Shown one piece after another: positions 48,701 through 52,145 of a stretch of DNA of 64,000 bases. Under the pieces are notes generated by a model. The model was not told where the DNA came from. It was given only the letters and a program-made list of their open reading frames with translations, and did no database searches. The stretch's first letter is position 1. Every line of letters begins with the position of its first letter. The DNA comes from Dyella choica (GTDB lineage: Bacteria > Pseudomonadota > Gammaproteobacteria > Xanthomonadales > Rhodanobacteraceae): the NCBI RefSeq assembly GCF_003977665.1, contig NZ_RYYV01000014.1, positions 62,001 to 126,000 of the forward strand, given 5' to 3'. Both the position numbers and the translations under genes were made by a program.

Positions 48701-49493
48701 CCGTGGTGCCCTGATACGTGTAGGTGGAGGTGTAGCTGGCCGTCGTGCTGCTGTCGGTGTCCGACGCCAATGTGGTGGTGACGCTGGTAAGGCGGCCCTG
48801 GCTGTCGTAGCCGTAACTCACCGCTTGGCGGGTCACGGCGGTGCTTTGGCCCGGCGGGATCTCCTGGATCGACAGACTGATCAGCTGGTGGCTGGTGTTG
48901 TAGCCGAATAGCAGCGTATCTCCGTCACTGGCCATGATCTGACCCAGCTGGCCATTGCTGTAGCTGAAGCTGTAGCTGGCACCACTGCCCGTATTGGTCA
49001 GGGCGGTGAGCTGACCGGTGGCGTTATACATTTCCTGGAGGCTGTCGGTGGAGTCGGTCCAGGTCCAGGTGGAGGAGGTGGCATTCCAGCTGAGGGTGTC
49101 GACGGCGCCGTTTTGGGCGGTGCTGACATAGACGCCAAGGGTGGCGTTGAAGGTGTAGACGACGCTGGAGCCGTCATCGCCGGTGCGGGTGATGGTGCTG
49201 CCGGCAGTGTTGAGCGTGCCGGTGAGGCCGCTGAGGTTGCGACTGAAACCGTAGCTCCAGCCGCTGCTGCTCAACTGGCCCAGGCTGTTGTAGGTGCGCA
49301 GCACGTTGAGCGGCAGGCCGTCGAACAACAGCCCTTCGTCGGCGCTCTGCAGGACCAGGTTGCCGGTGGCGGTATTGACATAGCCGCGATTGCCGGCCTG
49401 ACCTAGCGAGGGCGAGCCTCCTTGCGATTGGCCTAGCTGCGTCAGCGAGGTATTGCCAAGGCCCAGACCATTGCCCGCGATCACTGCGACCAT
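30711..49493 (-). CDS. Giant Rhs/YD-repeat polymorphic toxin, copy 2 (about 6,260 aa)
   Basis: 6,260 aa from the ATG at 49493 (GGGAG 7 nt upstream; the frame is open to 49529 but that start lacks a ribosome-binding site). There is no signal peptide and no PAAR. Domains in order: VNTATGNLVLQ N-terminal region; YD repeats; a zone (about residues 700-1,540) of some eleven modules with TPLTxAQ...PTLxQLQALLTxSxxDQT; further YD repeats; two beta-sandwich, carbohydrate-binding-like segments (about 4,370-4,730, NANFSNGTTGWT and NSDFAQGNVGWN); more YD repeats; a LysM domain (about 5,260-5,300, YVVQTGDTLESIAQAEYG); a proline linker; a hydrophobic Gly-rich stretch (VLGQIIMIAVMVVVSVMTGG, about 5,345-5,390); a long linker; and a tip of about 130 aa (EGFYTLDRGAFKALGVYNKF), presumably the toxin. 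The canonical DPxGL junction before the tip is not seen. Size is exceptional. Confidence 0.95.
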   Translation of the reverse strand: MVAVIAGNGLGLGNTSLTQLGQSQGGSPSLGQAGNRGYVNTATGNLVLQSADEGLLFDGLPLNVLRTYNSLGQLSSSGWSYGFSRNLSGLTGTLNTAGSTITRTGDDGSSVVYTFNATLGVYVSTAQNGAVDTLSWNATSSTWTWTDSTDSLQEMYNATGQLTALTNTGSGASYSFSYSNGQLGQIMASDGDTLLFGYNTSHQLISLSIQEIPPGQSTAVTRQAVSYGYDSQGRLTSVTTTLASDTDSSTTASYTSTYTYQGTTDLISSVTQSDGTTVSYTYTQDAQGVYQVTGVTTGSGSAAQTIALSYGTHSTTVTDGLGDATTYQTNAQGQLTSVIAPAVNGSSSTTTYTYDANGNLLTSTDPNGAVTTHVYDANGNLLSVEDGAGNTISYTYNAAEQITSKTTYTVPAQGVVGQSAYVAPSSAQTSYYVYNATNQLAYSIDALGAVTEHDYSTVNGLSELTTTRQYLGATYSTSSNSPSSPPTLAQLQTWVQSTAVQNTLSQSTRTDYVYDVRGQLATQTQYDTVNSSGVGVLTNGTVITTTTYDVQGRLLQASTETGASRSTLQTTTYAYDGMGRMISKTDPLGNVTSYVYVDNGSNDTLMIMQANGLTTTQVRNSAGQLISSTQSSSTASSGPSTSITRTSLAISLGSTSTTTTTASIAYQSYYITHSDGTGQWMEGEFVTTTVRSAQNNAVLYSRLYAMPLTAAQMAQLAASPAAATLQPMLATSASDQINLTIYASNGQQQAQVQYGTYNFTNPDGSTAAVTGELVTTQATATQAIRYATPLTVAQLDTLGNTPTLSALQALLTSSANDQTTLNAVDSSSTGVRAGVSFGTYKNASGVVAAGEFIWVSQSTSSGVLTALTHYATPLTAAQVSALGSSPTVAQIQALITTSGSDQTSLFAHDNSGKPLSQVIYLDGKAIGQNADGTIRTMVPGEYLEVFHYNSAGVRTGYTIYATPLTASQLSSLGTAPTDSQIQALIATSADDFSFVTVFDANNRAVGNIQTQVLPVGGVLRFGYYLTIVSNNSVGQQTMTLTYATPLSASQVASLGSSATLAQAQALVTSSNSDLESAEDYNAQGGMVAWVTPTKVTTTLANGTSSTNYEELASVDVFDGQGRVVGVTNYATPVSISALEALGSQPTLAQLQALVTASSGDQTSLTIYNADRSVNARVNYETHYFTNADGTVSTVTGEFVSLNQPGGGSLLYKTPLTTAQMALLEATPTPAVLQAILAGNIPGRTTTYAFDSAGRPTSVTDPNGHTSYTLYNAENELAYSVDADGNVTGYTRDADGQVIGTVHYGTPLTTSQLATLAATPTVVTLQGLLTTGSSDRTTTTIYNAAGQVVATIDPANYVTTITYDGTGNVLATTQYATSLTAAQRSALGSHPTFAALQADLTNNAGNRTALTIYDADGRAAANIDAQGFVTVTAYDDAGDVVRQTAYATALTSSQLGNLGNNPTLAAVQADLTTSAQDQTLRTYYDEEGRVVATFDADGYLTTTAYDETTDTITTTRYTTALTSVQLGVLTGSESVTALVGLLGSNTTNESSHVTTNGDGQVISRTAVDGTVTTYTYNSVGQVLSTTVTPASGQGTARTTSATYDAFGETLTSTDAASATTTYVYNALGQVIEASDANGNSAWTYYDADGKVLYTIQSQPQLTGNGMNRNYSGNVTAYSYNAFGEVISTTTYAASLILTTGTNSGSTLNPTGATVTQIAAAIAAMATVNGDANAIISTTYTLDGQVATVTDGDGYQAARSYDAFGDVTQVQQQLSQPGSALNAGNSTTTTYTYDTRGERLSDTDGVGTPAARTTSAIYDAFGRVISRTDGNGNTVAITYDDLGRQVATSQTVQGTARTTQTTYDAFGQVLTETDALGNVTTYSYNIATHTTTASTPSGVTTTTIKDAYGNTVSVADGRGNATKYTYDADGRLLTTTDALGNVSHRQYDADGNLTLTTDANGNEVIFSYDADGRLVDKQVDPNGLDNETTYTYDGQGRELYAYDPVGTATKFTYDAAGNVLSKAQDAGTGTLNQTTTYTYDGNGKVLTETQGAGSSVASTTQYVYDSLGRLSRSIVDPTGLDLVTSYSYDANGNRIATTDPNGNTSFTIYNEANEVVYRISAAGASGSGLSAVTQYWYDADGNVVSTRVYANLVSSSSLTGLNTDTTAQALGAGASLAASAATGSDAVSYDVYNADGQPNFHVDPMGNVTETRYNTLGQVAETLAYATPIVLSGTLVSALQAGTARAPDMQGALQQAGNSDSTARTSYSYYDADGRVVYTVTPNMVNGVLAGVVSQTQYDAVGQVVADIVYGVPLPMADLGAGSTTASIAQAVAQLNAAATTRTTQYFYDAAGNKVAEVDPNGQASYTFYDANSRVIATVDALGAVVTYTRDALGRVTQETAYSTKLSTSGWLVNGKVTQKLLYPPAAAPGYDRSTVTSYDTLGRIASVTHYSQVGSAQNGDTLNYVYDSDSRVVQTTGVDLGGLAANRVTNYFYDKNGNNIARLDADGYLTTYAYDAAGQLTQTVAYATKVAASAGETLAQLLPASTSKDQVTTNYYDARGNRVGTLDADGCFTQYTYDLNDDRVTTTRYAKPPALGISASYSAMVQALAGTASHQTIVGYDSYGEIVSSQDYQGTVTTRAYDDLGNVIQETVAAGTADARTTSSKYDAFGNLLSYTDGLGNVTTYTYDLAGNKASATDADGNTTWYVYDPENRLIYTIRGVDDGTGIKNSSGEVAEQDYDVFGDVVSTVAYSARLSLGTNYSPTLASVAAAVAAIVGKGTDADDKVGYTYDLEGNVTAKTDANGNTFTYTYDGFNDRSSKADTAWYRVTSDYTYDNLGHMLSEVDEVVAGSGGQGITLLRTQDWTYDALGNMVTYTDGDGATTSYGYDNLNQRLTQSLVVAGAVRESFTSYDAYGRVLSSTDAMGQVTTFSYNDTARSLTMTSPGGVSTTTTYNREGQKIAIADAAGNTTSYQYDADGNLLKKVNPDGSSVSNQYDAVGDLIHATDADGNVVTYAYDAAGRVLTETADPNGLKLVTTYTYDGRGLTLSKTDPAGVVTNYQYDGNGNLSYMDQNAGKPDIQTTYVYNELNELTSSSSKDNANTAADAEVNSYSYDALGHLASESLDTGKVGTSDYTYDADGRVTSRFDGLVTTYYYYDEAGEPVYAISTIGGRFIPGDGGIPPNGAATQTWYNADGQAVGTTQYATQIPYYELNNLTSGGSTYQDVAAAITPSVDDRSSYAVYNADGKLQYSIDATGAVTENVYNSNGQLSETLAYANPIVVSAALASALQAGAAKASDVASALASVGDSSANARITYTYYDQQGRPSLVISVASLNSQSGGLVKQIQYDANGNIVAQIQYGDLIPLSQVGGGASTASISLYLASDTNVHVTRSVYDAAGRKVYSIDAGNNVTETQYDADGRVTWTLQYANPIAKPASWGVVDVAVAVQTANSTSTGTRGTENVYDAFGNVIETFSKASGTSPTAVYAYNGRGLKTSYTDASGNTWAYAYDPYGNLIQQTSPPVAVASYNANGVYQGTITESVVTSYRYDGGGNLIGETDASNTSRSRSTSYIYDSAGNLTTESQLDPGAFNPQTGLIANIGSRPTVRFTYSAFNQAVISQDAKGNYAYDVYDADGRLTYAVDGNGYVTGYTYDAYGDQTAVTRYASPLDVSALTNWSPGQPLTMTLMGLGLVTSSADRTITTTYDAQGNKLSVTEPVITYTKSDGTTSTGSPVTQYTYDAYGNVTSQSVLVQGTPGQAGAAWATTYNYYDALGHRIMTVDPMGFVTTDTYDAFGDLVANTQYATAINASSLVAGGTPPALPPAGNAATTGLDRVTNYTYDNNGNKTSVSVRRSYVNAQGQSVVGFDTTTYGYDADNRLTTVTENGSTVTTAYDALGRITSVTGPQVEVLVSNWQALLEANPSLTLASASLYTLASQVVSYSYDALGNKLVQTQSSTGSSQSVSTYYLYDRNGHVVAEMTPLDSSGLNWRSPQVKYMAYDSNGSLTSESYTLTGNDNVVTTVTTTYAYDGNNQQTSSVTSRTGIPSPDKVASTTYDAFGDVTASGDGATNSVVNTYDNAGNKLTYTDPKTGELHTYGYNLAGQRVSDVVPLAASVGGTVQTLYTLDLDGRIVAEQAPSTNATTGENAGILHATYDAWGNVLSSTDAKGNITTYTYNERNNVITETEASVTVAAADGTSAAATPIKTSSYDISGNLIASTDENGNVIKNAYNALGQKAESTDGAGAVLYWGYDALGNKVAQQDGNGNVTFSNVDALGRTLQSGEFELATGGGSRQAVWQQAYVLDQNGDRIVSYDGIGSAYLQSGDLANAALHANYDGYNSQGKVIWSQDAAQRAASTSAIHGIGNYGTGTWTQTPTNANFSNGTTGWTMDPGFAAGSFATTTDSTGATVPTLPPGSSGGTSSGGGVSPIGGGSSTTYTWSLEFTGTTNPNNGSGWAKNLDRVPVVAGQAITASAQFVVVGSHGGGAVQIIFYDANGNALQGTYNGDIVSAGRGVGTSTFTATAPAGAAYAAIGIACTNYNLADSTVYCSGVSWNYEPPAYITSLGLGNGSSVITLPSGSFTDQVTNSDFAQGNVGWNTNGWTIHPASNANSGWEASYGGNGSASMVNQDRVPVVPGQTISGLMRLSLYLAPQGAAASGLVAINWYDANGNLIKTDTGNLVNNDHKGAWETSSITATAPAGAAYASLAVIGTANGIGSVSVESVQWNYQYVPQIPTGVVQDTYVYDMDGNLISETTADGNTESWQYNAYGQVTQHTDLSGANYSYTYDTNTGAQIAESDNWSPAAQGQVAPSYVTAPLNTPNSETLTYYADGQIATEAFSDGSSYSYQYDANGNLIREEDTTVDGNNNTVHTVTQTSYDGHNRVSSVTETNVVTGATMLQENFSYDAAGNRREVKATSNGTTQDAWYTYDGDNRVLVADGALQSSQIVVTGSTGSYENAYDANGNVIQIVTKSSGGDTMSQLQHYNALNQLIETDYAVDVTSGSANNGVEKTTTYDGDGHALITQTYYELGATIQYNNGPVNVGGELESATVNFYDLVGRMAESQTFNTPSGWNGTTSPIPTGTPSPDATTYGSLALQSEVVYQGPNGTSGYSADGDVAAYQYRDNKGRVDQYQVNYLKKDGYLQATTSGTSNTTNVQPATDQTVYNSRGNEVALEQHNEDPYGNIADTVHVFAYNGSGQIIEREDGTATGGTTLNLGSNPNQEVQHYTYVNGQQLAHFDNAGTLDVLDQVTAFSNNNDSPNSYVVQTGDTLESIAQAEYGNANLWYVLAQANDLSGDTNLVLGQRLQIPAVTMHSNSATTFKPYDPSSIVGSTTPNLPTIMPPPPPASGHGCGVLGQIIMIAVMVVVSVMTGGVGGAILGSLVGQLVGDALGVHHGISLGELAMAAVSAGVAEGVGEALNGTALAAADAGQGLTFAGRLVQGAAVYVADDAVGKIVGEPEHFSWAGLVANGLANAVGGEFGPSPAEQRAGNFSTNGFENVASVAVGDVVRREVNVALGNMHVPSWEQVGVDVAGNALGNTAAFGIKAYEREQAQQVQQSGSSGVTTGTEAGPSHPPIDLGRLDIGDDLTIEPEPLAVPFTSTIGVMPNLTMAPVQSAANPAETEFDFANNSSQQSPLGGNGPLLGGGSATSTAAALYDDGAGTTWSGSDATFMPFNGTAYDSWRAAPVDSLDKYTDAQLNAFMIGGDKLASNNEAGSATISPYAEPNDHGGFGPEPAWRMSMYNPAPSNTGNPVLDQSNNNNSWIAYLRYVAADQGSTVVDPGSIIAANEAYDAETGSWNQGDNSFDPDLVARTAQAIATAAQNNNIPYGAAPPAVPLAATPALAPKLLSTITVSPSSSDLSSSAESDSANSAGASSLPQIPLDNHIPIDFAAGSITAPNISIKDVLGQLPVVSVNPQSVSASEQARMEAILAPFKVPERDQMIMDMIRQQPVLPTRPSQSPDQSSVDTWQYVPPNFIDRTFHDAIDMARNPNAPIGDRLISGAAALLSSPLQGMNLVWEGALNAPFHASKMAEHLAQASLDSNPDDATMNRLYAFQEGLDSFLGFGGALTPLARVPSPNSVLRGTVTAGRQGVLVRAATGTYKLRSPIYLDRSPGRLNSGPPIETRTPLVKLEESEWLKGLKAPNRRHFLSSINQKTLAKERNTVIDPSVDVAGDVAAIRNGQGYVQGNTISVNGRAYGYHDGTLYPESGEGFYTLDRGAFKALGVYNKFGSTMRAEEILNSMKISEAARTSALEVWGLNQ

Positions 49494-49500
49494 TGCGTTG

Positions 49501-49550
49501 CTCCCGAATTGAATGAAGCGGGCCGCCACCGCGGCGACCGTATTCGGGAG
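49501..49550 (-). promoter_or_regulatory. Structured 5' leader that can sequester the Rhs copy 2 Shine-Dalgarno
   Basis: Minus strand CTCCCGAAT (49550-49542) pairs with ATTCGGGAG (49509-49501), which contains the ribosome-binding site. The inner stem is GCCGC-GGTG-GCGGC (49535-49522). Compared with copy 1, one pair in each stem is exchanged for another Watson-Crick pair (outer A-T for G-C; inner G-C for A-T), while the linking bases vary freely. Confidence 0.5.
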
Positions 49551-49553
49551 TAC

Positions 49554-49580
49554 TAATCTGGGATCTAGGGGAAAAGTTTA
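49554..49580 (-). promoter_or_regulatory. FliA (sigma-28)-like promoter of Rhs copy 2
   Basis: Minus strand TAAACTTT (49580-49573), 11 nt, CCAGATTA (49561-49554). Matches to TAAAGTTT-N11-GCCGATAA are 7/8 and 5/8. Identical placement relative to the start codon and leader hairpin as in copy 1. Confidence 0.42.
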
Positions 49581-49655
49581 GGGCCGAAGACCATGACTAA
49601 CGGCATGGTCTTGCGTAAGCTTCATGAAAGATGATGGCTTCTCGATGCCGCTTCC

Positions 49656-49680
49656 GGGATGACCATCCCAGCCCACCTAC
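49656..49680. repeat. Half-element of REP family A
   Basis: GGGATGACCATCCCAGCCCA, one arm of the family A palindrome. It overlaps the stop codon of the GH20 gene. Confidence 0.5.
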
Positions 49681-51926
49681 TGCACTAACACTTCATCGGC
49701 AAACAACCAGGTGTTCTTCGCGCCGTCCGGAAACTCCGCCGGCACGGTCTTGTGCTGCGTCGCCTTGATGCGGATGTATCGCGCGGTAATTGCCTGCTCC
49801 GAATGAAAGCGCAACGCTTGTTTGTGTGCGGGAGCAGCCAGGTCAATGCTCAAAGTATTGCCGTAGAGCTTCGTCCAATGCTGACCGTCGGATGACACTT
49901 CATACGTGACCTCCTCGGGAAGCAGGATGCGTGAATTGGGCTCGAACAGGAAGCCCGCTTCGATCGTATGGATGCCTGTATCTTTCTGCAGGTCGATCGT
50001 CGCGTCCAGATCGCTGTCATGCCACGCTGACCAGCGGCCGTCATGAAAATCCGTGCTGCCGACTACACCATCGACAAGCGCATCGCTCGGCGCGTACTCC
50101 TTCGCCGCTGGTTGCGCGAATGTAATGGGATGGCCAGAGGCCAGGTTATCGACCAGCGTAAAGACGGCGGCATTGTCGTACCGCAGACCGTTGCGGAACG
50201 GAGTCACTTTCAACGTCCCAGCGTGCGGAATGGTCACGGCATCGTCGAACGACGGTGACTTTGCCGTGGGCTCGGCACCGTTGGTCGTATAGTGGCTGTG
50301 CAGATCGTCGAAGCCCCGCTTGGCTTGCAATTGCCAATGGCCATGCGCTGCATCGTAGCTCACGGTATACGTCGCCACGAGCTTGTCCTCAGGTCCGTAA
50401 GCCACCTTTTGCGCATCCAGCCAGCGGTACTGCGGCTTAAGACGCTGCTCGAAATCCGCATAGGCGGCAGCGTCGTGCTTGCCTGTCCAAAGATTTTCCG
50501 CCAAGGCGAGCAGACGCGGATAGGTCTTGGATTCGGCGTTGTAGGGATTGGCACGTTCGCTCCACAGCGGTGCATCGCCGCCCAGAATCTGCGCGCGATG
50601 CTCGGCAAAAACCTGATCATCGTCCGGTGTGCCTGGCGACGCAGGGCTGGTGATATCGGTGTGATAGATGCCTTCGACGGTCAGCACGTCCAGCGGCGCA
50701 TCCAGATAGAACGGGCCGGCCATGACGATGCGATTGCCGTTGAGCAGCGCCTTGCGCATCACGCCATTGCCGAGCCACATGCGCCAGACTTCCACCACGG
50801 CGTTCTTGTCCGCACCACCCTCCAGGATCTCGTCCCAGCCGATCATGGTCTTGCCCTTGTCGGCAAGATAGTTCTGCATGTGCTTGATGAAGTAACTCTG
50901 CAGCCCGTCCTCATCCTTGAGGCCCTGCTCGCGCATCAAGGCCTGGCAGGCATCGCAGGCTTTCCAACGATCTTTCGGCGCTTCATCGCCGCCGATGTGC
51001 ACGTACGGCGAGGGGAACAAAGGCATGGCCTCGTCCAGCACGTTCTGCAGGAACGTGAAGGTGCGAGGGTTGCCCACGCAGTAGATGTCTTTGAACACAC
51101 CCCACGTGGCGGGCACGGTGAGCGGCTGTTGAGTACAGGAATATTCCGGATACGAGGCCAATGCCGCCATGCTGTGCCCGGGCATTTCGATTTCCGGAAC
51201 CACGGTGATGTTGCGTAGCCGTGCATAGTCCACGATATCGCGCGCTTCGGCTTGCGTGTAATAGCCGCCGTAGCGGCTGCCGTCGGCCTCGGTGCGCCAG
51301 GCGCCGACTTCGGTGAGCTTGGGATAGCGATTGATCTGCAGGCGCCAGCCCTGATCCTCGGTGAGATGCCAGTGAAAGGTATTGATCTTGTAGTAGCTAA
51401 GCAGGTCGAGCTGTTTCTTGATGAAGGAAACCGGATAGAAATGCCGACCGACATCGAGCATGAATCCGCGGTAGCTGAACTCCGGCGCGTCTTCGATGCG
51501 CACTACGGGAATCTGTACCGATGCCGCATGCTCCAGTGGCAGCAGTTGGCGCAGCGTCTGCACGCCCCAGAACAGGCCTTGGTCGCTGGACGCCTGGATG
51601 ATTACGCCACTCGGCGTTACCGAGAGCCGATAAGCTTCCTCGCCTTTAATCGTAGGATCGATGGCCAGCACGATGCCGTGCGCATGCTTGCTGCGCGACA
51701 ATTCGATCCCCGTCTGCGTGCGGATCGCCTCACGTAGAAAAGCGGATATATCCGCAGCGCGCGCCCCTTCAGGGGCGTCGATGCCGATCTGCGCATCGAG
51801 GCGGTAACTCCCCTCCCCTGCTTCCATCTGCTGCGGCTTCGGGATGATGCTGATTTGCGCCATCGCCGACGTACTTGCCAGAACGATGGGCAGCGCCAGG
51901 CACCAGGCCAGGAGGGGTTTGAACAT
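49677..51926 (-). CDS. Secreted beta-N-acetylhexosaminidase (GH20)
   Basis: 749 aa with a Sec signal peptide (MFKPLLAWCLALPIVLASTS, then AMAQ). GH20 enzymes remove terminal GlcNAc/GalNAc by substrate-assisted catalysis. The N-terminal GH20b domain (about 20-150) precedes the barrel with RGFMLDVGRHFYPVSFIKKQ, INTFHWHLTEDQGWRLQINR and the catalytic Asp-Glu pair in YVHIGGDEAPKDRW (about 310-315). The C-terminal 140 residues form a discoidin/F5-8-type carbohydrate-binding domain (VDGVVGSTDFHDGRWSAWHD, ARYIRIKATQHKT). The ATG has GGGAG 7 nt upstream. It lies downstream of the TonB-dependent receptor and probably feeds GlcNAc into the kinases of the locus. Confidence 0.95.
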   Translation of the reverse strand: MFKPLLAWCLALPIVLASTSAMAQISIIPKPQQMEAGEGSYRLDAQIGIDAPEGARAADISAFLREAIRTQTGIELSRSKHAHGIVLAIDPTIKGEEAYRLSVTPSGVIIQASSDQGLFWGVQTLRQLLPLEHAASVQIPVVRIEDAPEFSYRGFMLDVGRHFYPVSFIKKQLDLLSYYKINTFHWHLTEDQGWRLQINRYPKLTEVGAWRTEADGSRYGGYYTQAEARDIVDYARLRNITVVPEIEMPGHSMAALASYPEYSCTQQPLTVPATWGVFKDIYCVGNPRTFTFLQNVLDEAMPLFPSPYVHIGGDEAPKDRWKACDACQALMREQGLKDEDGLQSYFIKHMQNYLADKGKTMIGWDEILEGGADKNAVVEVWRMWLGNGVMRKALLNGNRIVMAGPFYLDAPLDVLTVEGIYHTDITSPASPGTPDDDQVFAEHRAQILGGDAPLWSERANPYNAESKTYPRLLALAENLWTGKHDAAAYADFEQRLKPQYRWLDAQKVAYGPEDKLVATYTVSYDAAHGHWQLQAKRGFDDLHSHYTTNGAEPTAKSPSFDDAVTIPHAGTLKVTPFRNGLRYDNAAVFTLVDNLASGHPITFAQPAAKEYAPSDALVDGVVGSTDFHDGRWSAWHDSDLDATIDLQKDTGIHTIEAGFLFEPNSRILLPEEVTYEVSSDGQHWTKLYGNTLSIDLAAPAHKQALRFHSEQAITARYIRIKATQHKTVPAEFPDGAKNTWLFADEVLVQ

Positions 51927-51972
51927 GATGAGACTCCCTAACTGTCATGCAGCTGTCGAAAGGCACGCCTTT

Positions 51973-52069
51973 CCTCATGTTCGTCATTCCCGCGAACGCG
52001 GGAATCCATTTTTAAGGATGCATCAGAGCAAGATGGATTCCCGCGTTCGCGGGAATGACGAACATGAGG
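51973..52069. repeat. Paired REP-like palindrome, family B
   Basis: Two inverted copies of TCGTCATTCCCGCGAACGCG separated by about 30 bp, extended by CCTCATGTT/AACATGAGG so that the whole 97 bp can fold. Same family as 15482-15562. Confidence 0.9.
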
Positions 52070-52104
52070 CTAGGCAACGCTCTTGACAACTCTTGCATTG
52101 CTTC

Positions 52105-52135
52105 AAAAAAAGAGCCCGGCTTTTGGGCCGGGCTC
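52105..52135 (-). terminator. Rho-independent terminator of the TonB-dependent receptor gene
   Basis: Minus strand: GAGCCCGGC stem, 6-nt loop, GCCGGGCTC, then seven T residues. A perfect 9-bp GC-rich stem about 10 nt after the receptor stop codon. It separates the receptor transcript from the GH20 gene. Confidence 0.92.
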
Positions 52136-52145
52136 TAGGGTTACA

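Larger units (their letters stand above)
44107..49580. repeat. 5.4-kb direct repeat (promoter plus 5' part of Rhs genes)
   Basis: The segment corresponds along its length to 1-5440: same promoter-like elements, leader hairpin, start and first 1,780 codons, with about 33 bp net length difference. Both copies have the same orientation and flank the 44 kb carrying the flagellar operon. Protein identity by eye is about 80%. Confidence 0.85.

Noticed and set aside
49494-49529. Upstream GTG/ATG start giving a 6,272-residue Rhs
   Set aside because: No Shine-Dalgarno there, and the added residues would be translated from the leader hairpin; the ATG at 49493 has GGGAG 7 nt upstream and matches copy 1.
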